Assembly (NCBI RefSeq): GCF_000266885.1
Contig: NC_018020.1
Location: forward strand, 992,001 to 1,056,000
DNA: 64,000 bases
Reading direction: 5' to 3'
Origin: Turneriella parva DSM 21527
Lineage (GTDB): Bacteria; Spirochaetota; Leptospiria; Turneriellales; Turneriellaceae
Positions 41,684 to 49,657 of the stretch are shown in pieces. A model generated the notes under the pieces. It had not been told where the DNA came from. It ran no database searches and saw nothing but the letters and a program-made list of their open reading frames with translations. How positions within the stretch are numbered: position 1 is the first letter of the stretch; each line of letters begins with the position of its first letter. Made by a program: the position numbers and the translations under genes.

Positions 41684-42793
41684 ATGAAACTAAAAACAAC
41701 GACAATAACATTGCTTATGGCACTCATGGTGACGGCTATTGTATCGAATTGCCGCAAGCCCGACACGAACACCGCACCCGATACACTGACATTCTATGTC
41801 ACCCCCCAATCGGGCCTCAAGGCTCGCGCGCTACCCGACGCCAAATCTGACGTCAAGAAGGTCTATAAGTTTCAAGAGGCCATCACGGTCGCGAAAGCAC
41901 CTGTGAAAGAAGAAGAGATCGGTGGCGTCAAGGGCAACTGGCGGCTGGTGCAAGATGCTCAGGGCCAGAAGAGTTATGTATTCGACGGTTTTCTGTCTAA
42001 CTCGATGCCCGAGGGGCCCGTATTCGTGGGTAACAAATATGATCTGAGTGAGAATGTGCCTTACAACCTGAGCAGCAACAACTGTTGCAAGTCAACTTTT
42101 ACACTCTACAAGAACCGAACCTTTGCCGGTAAAGTGCTGTTGCCCTCAGAAGAGTGCCAGTGCGAGAAGGTTAGAGGCAACTGGCACTACGCCGGCGAAA
42201 AGATCTGCTTCGATGCGACGAGTATGATATTCGAGTGCTATGAACCGGGCAATGAACTGCTAGAGAGAATGAAGAAAGAGGTTGCTGAAACCACAGAATG
42301 CCTGCTTGACGGCGAAAAGTTTCCTGAGGATTTCAAAGGCGGCGAATTCGGTGCCGCTAAGTCGCAATTCTACGCATTTCTTGGGGGTAACAAATTGATG
42401 ATGGCAGACCTTGCGATCACCAGCGAAGCCGGTTCTGTGCGGGGCATGGGCAGCTGGCAAATCACAGCGGGTGCAGTCTCAGCGAATCTGCACGCCAATT
42501 TTAACCTCGAATCAACACTCAAATTCGTGTGCGCAGACGGTGACCAGATTGACAACAATTGCGTGCAGCAGGCGACTGCCGCCTTGCAAGAAAAAGCTGA
42601 AGCAGCGAAGAAAACCAAAAACTCGTTGGATCTCTCGTTTAACATGAACATGCAACGCCATGACAAATCGGCGTACACATTCACCTTTAATAACTTTGTC
42701 GTAAAAGAAACACCGAAATCTGGTACCGTATTGTGGTCAAAGATTAAGCAGATCAAAATGGCGTCGGGCTGCGCGTTTACCGTAACGCAGTAG
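41684..42793 (+). CDS. Lipoprotein with SH3-like domain
   Basis: The 369-residue protein has a lipobox-like SNC after a hydrophobic helix (LLMALMVTAIVSNC). A bacterial SH3-like segment (FYVTPQSGLKARALPDAKSD through SYVFDGFL) opens the mature part. A cysteine-rich middle (SSNNCCKSTFTLYKN, SEECQCEKVRGNW, EKICF) and a beta-rich C-terminal half complete it. Probably surface or periplasmic. Function unknown. Confidence 0.7.
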   Translation: MKLKTTTITLLMALMVTAIVSNCRKPDTNTAPDTLTFYVTPQSGLKARALPDAKSDVKKVYKFQEAITVAKAPVKEEEIGGVKGNWRLVQDAQGQKSYVFDGFLSNSMPEGPVFVGNKYDLSENVPYNLSSNNCCKSTFTLYKNRTFAGKVLLPSEECQCEKVRGNWHYAGEKICFDATSMIFECYEPGNELLERMKKEVAETTECLLDGEKFPEDFKGGEFGAAKSQFYAFLGGNKLMMADLAITSEAGSVRGMGSWQITAGAVSANLHANFNLESTLKFVCADGDQIDNNCVQQATAALQEKAEAAKKTKNSLDLSFNMNMQRHDKSAYTFTFNNFVVKETPKSGTVLWSKIKQIKMASGCAFTVTQ

Positions 42794-42832
42794 CTCAACC
42801 ATGCACGCTCTACCTACTCAGGAACATGTAAA

Positions 42833-43291
42833 ATGACTGAACACAAATGGCTGACAAAATCTTCGTTGTCTGTCGCACTTGCGAGTCTGGCGCTTGCCAG
42901 CACCGTAATGGCAGGCTATCTCATGTTTGAGCTTAGAGCCATGAGCGGAGCTCTTGCCGCCCAGACGGGCAGGCATGAACGGGGCGGCAGGGGCAACGAC
43001 GCATATCTCGCTGGCCCAGTGAAAAACCGCATTCAAAAGGGTTATGGTGAGCTGCACACCTGCTACCTCGAATACCTAAAGACAAACCCGCAGCTCAAAG
43101 ACGGCAGCGTCACTCTCGACTGGCAGATCGACACGAATGGCGACACGCTAAAGCCCGAGGTTGTACGCTCAGACATAAAGAATGCCCCTTTCGAAAACTG
43201 CCTTGCCGCAAAAATCGCGCGCTGGCAGTTTGCCCCGACGCCGGTGGTGAAATATGTCGAGCATAGGTTTAACTTCAAGAACGAGCTATGA
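42833..43291 (+). CDS. AgmX/PglI C-terminal (TonB-like) domain protein
   Basis: The 152-residue protein has one N-terminal transmembrane helix (SVALASLALASTVMAGYLMF). A periplasmic domain follows: GYGELHTCYLEYLKTNPQLK, then GSVTLDWQIDTNGDTLKPEV and CLAAKIARWQFAPTP, the AgmX/PglI-type TonB-like pattern seen in myxobacteria and leptospires. Possibly involved in force transfer or envelope complexes. It follows the SH3-like lipoprotein by 39 bases. Confidence 0.75.
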   Translation: MTEHKWLTKSSLSVALASLALASTVMAGYLMFELRAMSGALAAQTGRHERGGRGNDAYLAGPVKNRIQKGYGELHTCYLEYLKTNPQLKDGSVTLDWQIDTNGDTLKPEVVRSDIKNAPFENCLAAKIARWQFAPTPVVKYVEHRFNFKNEL

Positions 43292-43334
43292 ATCTACTTG
43301 CCGGGCTGATCGGCCAAAACGCTGATGAGCATCT

Positions 43335-43727
43335 ATGAAGCTGTTTCAGGCATGGCTGAAAGAGGCTGAACAGGATATCCTCTGGGCAAGGGATAGCCTC
43401 GGGCACGGCCATTTCTCCCGCAGCTGCTTCATCGCGCAGCAGATCGGTGAAAAGTCTCTGAAGGCATTGGCATATTCAAGAGGAGCTGAAAGCGCACGCG
43501 GGCATTCGATCACGGCGCTGGCGAAACAACTTGGCATCAACGGTGAAATAGAGACCATCGGCCGTGAACTGGATCTTTTCTATATATCGGCCCGTTATCC
43601 CGATAGCCTGCCCGACAATATGCCCCCTTCAGATTTTTTTTCCCGCGAGCAGGCAGAACGTGCTCTCGCCAGCGCTGAGCGGCTATTTTCGTTGATTGCA
43701 GAAATGATTCACGCGGCTGGCAACTGA
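43335..43727 (+). CDS. HEPN-domain protein, second copy
   Basis: The 130-residue protein is a paralogue of the HEPN protein at 34943: SRSCFIAQQIGEKSLKALAY, then SRGAESARGHSITALAKQL and LDLFYISARYPDSLPDNMPP, with the same Arg-x7-His spacing. The stop overlaps the MNT start by one base. Likely toxin of a HEPN-MNT pair. The two copies differ in many positions, so the duplication is old or the modules were acquired separately. Confidence 0.82.
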   Translation: MKLFQAWLKEAEQDILWARDSLGHGHFSRSCFIAQQIGEKSLKALAYSRGAESARGHSITALAKQLGINGEIETIGRELDLFYISARYPDSLPDNMPPSDFFSREQAERALASAERLFSLIAEMIHAAGN

Positions 43728-44074
43728 TGAGCATTGTTTTTACTCCAGACCAACAGAATCTGGTAAAACAAGATCGCGAGCAATTGGTCGAAATGTTGCG
43801 TAGCATGCTGGCTGATCAGGTGCAAGCAGCGTATATTTTCGGCTCATTCGCCTCGGGCAATCATGAACCCCTCAGTGATATCGATTTGATTGTCGTTGCT
43901 CAAACAGCTTTACCCTTTCACGAACGGCCGCACCAGTTTGAACGGGTTTATGAAGTGTGGCCACGCATCGACCTGCTCGTCTACACCCCTGAAGAATTTG
44001 CGCGCCAATTGCAAAACGCCGACCAGGGCGGTTTCTGGAAGAGCGTCAAAGATTCGCTGGTGAAAATTCTCTGA
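43727..44074 (+). CDS. MNT-type nucleotidyltransferase, second copy
   Basis: The 115-residue protein has IFGSFASGNHEPLSDIDLIV (GS-x10-DxD), then LPFHERPHQFERVYE and a C-terminus FWKSVKDSLVKIL. It pairs with the HEPN gene just upstream and ends two bases before the NamZ-like gene, with which it may be cotranscribed. Confidence 0.85.
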   Translation: MSIVFTPDQQNLVKQDREQLVEMLRSMLADQVQAAYIFGSFASGNHEPLSDIDLIVVAQTALPFHERPHQFERVYEVWPRIDLLVYTPEEFARQLQNADQGGFWKSVKDSLVKIL

Positions 44075-44075
44075 C

Positions 44076-45251
44076 ATGCGCACCACCTTCGGCATCGACC
44101 GGCTGCTCGCCGACCCCGGCAAGTACCTGAAGGGCAAACGCTTTGCGCTGCTTGTCAACCAGAGCTCGGTCGCGGCCGATGGCCGTTACCTGTTCGAAGC
44201 GCTCATCGCACAGGGCTACAAACCCGAAAAAATTTTTGCTCCCGAACACGGGCTCTTCGGCACCGAGCAAGACCAGATCACTGTAGCCGATGAGGTCGAC
44301 GGCTTCACGGGTCTTAAGGCTGTCAGCCTCTACGGACAGACCAAAGAAGAGCTCAAACCCCGCGCGAGCGACCTCGGGGGCCTCGAAACACTCGTCGTTG
44401 ATATACAGGACATCGGCTGCCGCTACTACACTTATGCATACACGATGGCATTCTGCATCGAAGCCTGCGCCGCACTGGGCATCGAGGTAATCATCTGCGA
44501 CCGGCCAAACCCGCTCGGTGGCGTGGTGGTCGAAGGCGGCATCGTGCACAAGGGCTTTGAGTCTTTTGTGGGAGCTTACCCCCTTGCCGTGCGGCACGCT
44601 CTCACCATCGGAGAAGTCGCCCGCCTGCTGAACGCAACAGAGAAATGGAATGCGAAGCTCACAGTAATCGAACTTAAAAACTGGAACCGCAACTGGTTGT
44701 ACCCACAGACCGAAGGCCTGTGGGTACAGCCTTCTCCCAACATGCCGACAGTGGATACCGCGATTGTCTACCCCGGCACATGTCTCTTTGAAGCGACCAA
44801 TGTTTCAGAAGGCAGGGGCACAACCCGCCCGTTCGAAATTATCGGCGCACCGTTTATCCATCCCAAAGAATATGCCGCAGCCCTGAACGCACTGCATCTC
44901 CCCGGTGTCTATTTTCGCCCGCTCTACTTCAAGCCGACGTTTCACAAGTACAAAGACGAAGCATGTGGGGGAGTGTTCGTGCACGTGACCGATGTTGCCG
45001 AGTTTGAGTCATTCTACACTGGCCTGACGATGGTGAAAACCGCGCACGACCTTTACCCGAAACACTTCGACTGGCGGCGCGAGCCGTATGAATACGTCGC
45101 CGATAAACTCGCCATTGACCTCTTGAGCGGTTCAGAAAAGTTCAGGCTCAACGTCGAGGCCGGCGGGCAGCTCGAAGAATTTCGCCAGGCATATTTCGCC
45201 GAAGAGAAAGAATTTCGCCACCACTGTGCGGATTTTTTTCTCTACTCGTGA
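44076..45251 (+). CDS. namZ: NamZ-like exo-beta-N-acetylmuramidase (DUF1343)
   Basis: The 391-residue protein matches DUF1343/NamZ: FALLVNQSSVAADGRYLFE, FAPEHGLFGTEQDQITV, LVVDIQDIGCRYYTY, ICDRPNPLGG and YPGTCLFEATNVSEGRGTTR. NamZ of Bacillus subtilis removes terminal MurNAc from peptidoglycan fragments. With AmgK and MurU encoded at 21-23 kb, the released MurNAc could be salvaged. No signal peptide is visible, so its cell location is unclear. A strong hairpin lies inside the gene at 44698-44728. Confidence 0.87.
   Translation: MRTTFGIDRLLADPGKYLKGKRFALLVNQSSVAADGRYLFEALIAQGYKPEKIFAPEHGLFGTEQDQITVADEVDGFTGLKAVSLYGQTKEELKPRASDLGGLETLVVDIQDIGCRYYTYAYTMAFCIEACAALGIEVIICDRPNPLGGVVVEGGIVHKGFESFVGAYPLAVRHALTIGEVARLLNATEKWNAKLTVIELKNWNRNWLYPQTEGLWVQPSPNMPTVDTAIVYPGTCLFEATNVSEGRGTTRPFEIIGAPFIHPKEYAAALNALHLPGVYFRPLYFKPTFHKYKDEACGGVFVHVTDVAEFESFYTGLTMVKTAHDLYPKHFDWRREPYEYVADKLAIDLLSGSEKFRLNVEAGGQLEEFRQAYFAEEKEFRHHCADFFLYS
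44698..44728. repeat. Inverted repeat inside the NamZ-like gene
   Basis: Arms TGTACCCACAG (44698-44708) and its exact complement (44718-44728) flank a nine-base loop. It lies in the codons for YPQTEGLWVQ. Possibly chance, possibly an RNA structure affecting expression. Confidence 0.6.
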
Positions 45252-45268
45252 GCCTTTGAGGCCCTTGT

Positions 45269-46363
45269 TCATTGCGCGCCTTTTGATGTCAGGTACCGCA
45301 CTATGGCCTCGTAGTTGTTCATTTTCGCGATCTGCAGCGGTGTCGCATTGTATTGGTTTTTTACATTCATGTCTGCACCGTGCTCAACAAGAAGCTTCAC
45401 CACATCGAGTTGATTGAGCATCGCAGCCGTCATGAGCAGAGAATTACCCTTTGAATCTGGTGCGTTGATATTTTTAGAAGCGGGCAGCAGGTGTGGCAGA
45501 GTTTTGGCGCGGTGTTCTTTCACTGCGATAGCAAATTCTAGCAATGACTTCCCGTTGGCAAGGCGCACATCAACATCGGCACCCTTGGCAACGAGCATCT
45601 TTACACCCTCAGCTTTTCCGTAAAGCACCAGCGCAAATAGCGGCGTTTCGCCGTCTTTGTACTTAAGATTGGCGTCGGGATCGAATTCGAGCAGTTTCTG
45701 GAAAATCGACTGTTCGTACGATTTGGCGGCGAGATGCAATACCGTCTGCCCAAAGTTGTCTTGCGCATTCACATTCGCGCCAGAGCGAACCAGAATCTCT
45801 ATTGCTTTTTGCTGGCCGTAATCTGAAGAGAGTGCTGCCATCAGTGGTGTTTCTCCACGATTATTTCGGTGGTTCACGTCGGCACCGATTTCGATCAGCA
45901 TCGGAGTTATATCTGCTTTTTTGCCCCAGCCGCTTCTGAAAAGGTCACTCAGTATTGTACTACCCGCAGAGTTTGGGCTTGCACCGCGAACGTAGTTGAT
46001 TTTAGCACCCGATTCGATCAAGGCCTTCATGATTTCAAAGCCTTGAGGGTTAGCCGCCGCCGAAAGCGCACTGCTGCCATTTTCACTCGTGATATTCGGG
46101 TCGACGCCTTTGCTGAGCAGAAATCTGACCATTTTCAGATCAGAATTGTACGCAGCGTACGAGAGCAGTGTGGCGCCGTCGCCCGAGATTTTGTTGATTC
46201 CGTATTTTGCGATAAACGCCTCGGCCTGTTTCTGCGTCTTGACTTTACGCAGCTCTTGAAAACTGTCTGCCTGAATCGACGAAACCAAGAGAATCAGCAG
46301 AGTCAAAAGGCTGAAGAGTCTTGGGAGAATGTCGTTCGGCAAACCAGGGATTAAACTTCGCAT
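45269..46363 (-). CDS. Secreted ankyrin-repeat protein
   Basis: From ATG 46363 the product is 364 residues. A signal peptide (LFSLLTLLILLVSSIQADSF) is followed by about nine ankyrin repeats, e.g. DGATLLSYAAYNSDLKMVRF, NRGETPLMAALSSDYGQQKA and KGNSLLMTAAMLNQLDVVKL. It is probably a periplasmic protein-binding scaffold. It converges with NamZ and is divergent from the SRPBCC operon. Confidence 0.85.
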   Translation of the reverse strand: MRSLIPGLPNDILPRLFSLLTLLILLVSSIQADSFQELRKVKTQKQAEAFIAKYGINKISGDGATLLSYAAYNSDLKMVRFLLSKGVDPNITSENGSSALSAAANPQGFEIMKALIESGAKINYVRGASPNSAGSTILSDLFRSGWGKKADITPMLIEIGADVNHRNNRGETPLMAALSSDYGQQKAIEILVRSGANVNAQDNFGQTVLHLAAKSYEQSIFQKLLEFDPDANLKYKDGETPLFALVLYGKAEGVKMLVAKGADVDVRLANGKSLLEFAIAVKEHRAKTLPHLLPASKNINAPDSKGNSLLMTAAMLNQLDVVKLLVEHGADMNVKNQYNATPLQIAKMNNYEAIVRYLTSKGAQ

Positions 46364-46451
46364 GGCACTCCGTGACGGGCCCTGATCGAGCCGGCAAGCA
46401 AAGTTGCCGAGGCGAATTTTGGGCTTTGTCGCGGAAAAAGTTGCCGCCATT

Positions 46452-46487
46452 AGCTAATATCATTAGCTTTTGGCTAATTAGATTAGC
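46452..46487. promoter_or_regulatory. Tandem operators for the SRPBCC-TetR-dehydrogenase operon
   Basis: Two copies of GCTAAT-N3-ATTAGC (46453-46467 and 46473-46487) have centres 20 bp apart, i.e. on the same face of the helix. They lie just upstream of the GGGAGG ribosome site of the gene at 46503. The TetR encoded in the same operon is the likely binder, giving autoregulation. Confidence 0.78.
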
Positions 46488-46502
46488 TTTAAGGGAGGAT
46501 TT

Positions 46503-46976
46503 ATGAAATATTGTATGGCGGCTCTCGTGATGTTAATGCATTGCAAGAGCATCGAAACCAAAATTGAAATTGAGGCACCGCCCGAAGTGGTATGGGCTGA
46601 ATTCAGCGACTTTGACAAATACGGTGAATGGAACCCGTTTCTCAGGGTTAGCGGCGAAATGAAGCCCGGTTCAAAACTTGCCGTTGCATTTCACCGCAGC
46701 GGCGACGATTGGTTCAAGATGAACCCGACGGTTCTTGAAGCCTCGAATCGCCACCTGATCTGGCGCGGCCGACTGCTGATGCCGGGTATTTTCACCGGCG
46801 AGCATGAATTTCGCTTCGAGCAGACAGAGAAGGGACAGACAGTCTTTTATCACAATGAGAAATTCAATGGCCTTATTGTGCCTTTTTTTCCGCTGGGCGA
46901 CACAGAAAGAAAATTCGAAGCGATGAATGCCGCGCTGAAAAAGCGCGCAGAGCATGCCACGCGCAAACCTAAATAG
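46503..46976 (+). CDS. SRPBCC (START-like) domain protein
   Basis: The 157-residue protein has the polyketide-cyclase/START-like pattern KIEIEAPPEVVWAEFSDFDK, then WNPFLRVSGEMKPGSKLAV and HEFRFEQTEKGQTVFYHNEK. A short hydrophobic N-terminus with a Cys (LVMLMHCKSI) could be a lipoprotein signal. It binds a hydrophobic small molecule in related proteins. It is the first gene of the operon with tandem operators and overlaps the TetR gene by 23 bases. Confidence 0.82.
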   Translation: MKYCMAALVMLMHCKSIETKIEIEAPPEVVWAEFSDFDKYGEWNPFLRVSGEMKPGSKLAVAFHRSGDDWFKMNPTVLEASNRHLIWRGRLLMPGIFTGEHEFRFEQTEKGQTVFYHNEKFNGLIVPFFPLGDTERKFEAMNAALKKRAEHATRKPK

Positions 46977-47505
46977 AGAAAAAGTCTACGCTGCAGCCGC
47001 GTGGTTGGCAAACAAGCGCGGTTTTGCGGCACTGAGTCTCAAAGACATAGCGGCGCATCTGAACGTGAAACCGCCTTCGCTTTTCAAGCACGTTCGCGAC
47101 CTTGGCGAAATCAAAGACGCGCTCGCCGTATCGGGTATGTCAAAGCTGAGTGCGGCTATCGCCTCGGCGGCGGAAGAAAGCGCCAGCAACCGTCTCGAAC
47201 ATATTCTTTTTGCTTACCGTGACTTTGCCAAAGAATTTCCCGGCGAATACGATGCGTTTCAAGAGACTCATGTAAAGCGCTCAGCCAAGGTCTATAAAGC
47301 CGCTGAGCAAATGCTGGCGGTTTTCGCTTCAGCTTTGTCTGAGAGATTGACCGCCGATGAAAAAGTCCATGCGCTCAGGTTCATGCGCAGCGCCGTTCAT
47401 GGTTTTGTCATGCTCGAAAAACACGGCGGCTTTGGCCTTGCGCAGAACGTCGATGAATCATTCAGAATTATTGTTCAACAGCTTGTGGCCTTATACGCCG
47501 TGTAG
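46954..47505 (+). CDS. TetR-family regulator with WHG-type C-terminal domain
   Basis: The 183-residue protein has the TetR helix-turn-helix (YAAAAWLANKRGFAALSLKD, then IAAHLNVKPPSLFKHV). The C-terminal segment (LRFMRSAVHGFVMLEKHGGF) matches the TetR C-terminal WHG domain. It overlaps the SRPBCC gene and is followed by a dehydrogenase after 13 bases. The two operators before the operon are probably its sites. Confidence 0.87.
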   Translation: MPRANLNREKVYAAAAWLANKRGFAALSLKDIAAHLNVKPPSLFKHVRDLGEIKDALAVSGMSKLSAAIASAAEESASNRLEHILFAYRDFAKEFPGEYDAFQETHVKRSAKVYKAAEQMLAVFASALSERLTADEKVHALRFMRSAVHGFVMLEKHGGFGLAQNVDESFRIIVQQLVALYAV

Positions 47506-47518
47506 CGAAAGGTCATAG

Positions 47519-48472
47519 ATGAAAGCAGCCTACCGCGAACATTACCGCGACGCACTCACCGTGCGCGAAGTCGCGCAGCCGGTCGCGCACCCCGATGAAA
47601 TTCTCGTCAGAGTGCACGCCACAACCGTGAACCGTACAGACTGCGCGGTAATGACCGGCAAACCCTTCATCATGCGTTTCTTCACCGGTCTCATGAAACC
47701 GAGATCACCGATACCGGGCACCGATTTTGCCGGCGAGGTTGTTGCCGTCGGCGATAAAGTTTCTCTCTTTAAGAAGGGCCAGCGCGTTTTTGGCTTCAAC
47801 GACCAGGGCCTTGGCTCTCAGGCCGAATATGTCGCGGTGAGCGAGCAGCAGGCAGTTGCCGAGATACCACAGAACGTGAGCTATCCTCAGGCAGCTGCAA
47901 GTCTCGAAGCTGCGCACTATGCGTATAACTTTTTGAGTAAGGTGAAGCACACTGCGGGCGCACAGGTTTTGGTCAACGGCGCGACCGGTGGCATCGGTTC
48001 GGCGATGGTGCAATTTTTGCGGCACGCGGGTGTGCGTGTCACGGCGACGGCCAACACAAAGAACCTCGCGCTCGTAAAGCAACTTGGCGCCGAGCGGGTG
48101 ATCAATTTTGAAATTGAGGATTTCACCCGAATCGAAGACCGGTTCGAATTTGTCTTTGATGCCGTGGGTAAAAGCACCTTCTGCAAATGCCGACACTTGC
48201 TGAAACCAAAGGGAGTCTATATCTCTTCAGAGCCGGGGCCGTGGTTGCAGAACCCGCTGCTCGCGCTCTTCACGCCGCTTCTGCCGGGCAAGACTGTCAA
48301 ATTTCCCCTGCCGCTCGATATCAAACGCAGCATAAAATTCATCTCAGAGCTGCTCGCCTCGGGCGCGTTCAAGCCCGTGATCGATCGCACTTACGCGCTC
48401 GATCAGATTGCCGAGGCATATACGTACGTCGCGTCGGGTGCGAAGACGGGGAATGTGGTGATTGAAATTTAA
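47519..48472 (+). CDS. MDR-family NAD(P)-dependent alcohol dehydrogenase
   Basis: The 317-residue protein has VRVHATTVNRTDCAVMTGKP, PGTDFAGEVVAVGDKVSLFK, the Rossmann motif VLVNGATGGIGSAMVQFLRH and the closing VIDRTYALDQIAEAYTYVAS. It resembles the enzyme at 26863, again under a TetR. It is the third gene of the SRPBCC-TetR operon and probably processes a carbonyl compound related to the TetR ligand. Its stop overlaps the convergent PPOX gene by four bases. Confidence 0.88.
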   Translation: MKAAYREHYRDALTVREVAQPVAHPDEILVRVHATTVNRTDCAVMTGKPFIMRFFTGLMKPRSPIPGTDFAGEVVAVGDKVSLFKKGQRVFGFNDQGLGSQAEYVAVSEQQAVAEIPQNVSYPQAAASLEAAHYAYNFLSKVKHTAGAQVLVNGATGGIGSAMVQFLRHAGVRVTATANTKNLALVKQLGAERVINFEIEDFTRIEDRFEFVFDAVGKSTFCKCRHLLKPKGVYISSEPGPWLQNPLLALFTPLLPGKTVKFPLPLDIKRSIKFISELLASGAFKPVIDRTYALDQIAEAYTYVASGAKTGNVVIEI

Positions 48473-49482
48473 TACAAATTATTCTTGTAATCCCAATCCA
48501 GCCCGGTCTGCAAAACACCTGGCATCGACACCGCCGCTTTGGCCAGCGTCGCGTCGACTCCACTCACTTTGCTGAGCTTCATATGGCCTTTCCAGATTTC
48601 TGTTGGGTTGAATTTGAGCTTCGGTTCGTGCGGCGGCCAGAGTTTCGCGCGCGCCAATGCTGCGCTCTGTTCGAACGACACGTGTTCGGGGTGAATCCTC
48701 ACGACGAGCAAGGGCTCTTTTTCGGCGACAATGAATCGGTCTTTTTGCTGATGTTCTGCGTACATTACCGCCTCGCCGCTGATGCGCAGAATCTGCGGGC
48801 TGCCCGCGAGCAAAGCAAGAATTTCAATCTGCGGTTGGTTCAGTATATTTCTAAATCCGTCGACCCGGCGATTTCCCGGTCGGTCTGAATACCAAAACTG
48901 CCCATCATGCAGCTGCAATAGCATGCCCGCAGGGTCACCCTTCGGACTCATGTCTGCCCTGCGGTCGCGATCGCTCGTCGCCACCAGCATAAACCGCGTT
49001 TTTTCGCAAAACTCGCTTTCGGTTTTCACCTCAGAGCCCGGCTCGTATTCTTGCCAGAGCTTTGAGCGCATAAAGGCTTTGGCACAATGCAGATAACATT
49101 GCGCAACTTCAACGGTGACTTCGGTATCTGAAATGCCGGTCACGGTTCCGTTCACACGCAGACTTTCTTTTTGAGTGGGGATTACGAAAAGAGAACCAAA
49201 GCCATCACCGATGCCAAAACTATCTGCGCCGTCGATCGAAGCCCGCGCAATCGTGAGATGGCTGGCCTGTGCTTTCACGAAGCCGGGTTCCCCACCGGCT
49301 ATCGTTGCCTGTGCACGGTTATCGTGTTTGCCTGCGCGGGAGACAAAAAGGCAGGGCGATGCGGAGATCCAGCGTAAAGCCTCAGCGTCGAGAAAGTCGA
49401 TGACCTTCAGATCTCTCGGCCCGGGAGTCTTGCCGACGCAGGCCTCTAAAGCGCTCACCGATTGTATTATTCTTTCTGGCAT
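48469..49482 (-). CDS. Pyridoxamine 5'-phosphate oxidase-family protein
   Basis: From ATG 49482 the product is 337 residues. The first 200 form a PPOX-class FMN-binding split barrel (LRWISASPCLFVSRAGKHDN, then SFGIGDGFGSLFVIPTQKES and ILNQPQIEILALLAGSPQIL in the second half). Two-domain proteins of this kind are annotated as PPOX family with unknown substrate. It may use FMN or F420. Confidence 0.75.
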   Translation of the reverse strand: MPERIIQSVSALEACVGKTPGPRDLKVIDFLDAEALRWISASPCLFVSRAGKHDNRAQATIAGGEPGFVKAQASHLTIARASIDGADSFGIGDGFGSLFVIPTQKESLRVNGTVTGISDTEVTVEVAQCYLHCAKAFMRSKLWQEYEPGSEVKTESEFCEKTRFMLVATSDRDRRADMSPKGDPAGMLLQLHDGQFWYSDRPGNRRVDGFRNILNQPQIEILALLAGSPQILRISGEAVMYAEHQQKDRFIVAEKEPLLVVRIHPEHVSFEQSAALARAKLWPPHEPKLKFNPTEIWKGHMKLSKVSGVDATLAKAAVSMPGVLQTGLDWDYKNNLY

Positions 49483-49657
49483 CGTGCTCAAAACCCTGCC
49501 TGATCTGCGCCCGCAAGACCGTAAACTTATATTTTGTAGTTATTGTCTATCGACCCCAGATGCTCGAAACAGACTTTACACCTTAAAGATTCGTAAGTTT
49601 GTCGGGTCAGCGAGTCTTATCTTTCTGCCTGCTCAATAAGCCTTCTTTGCTGATTCA

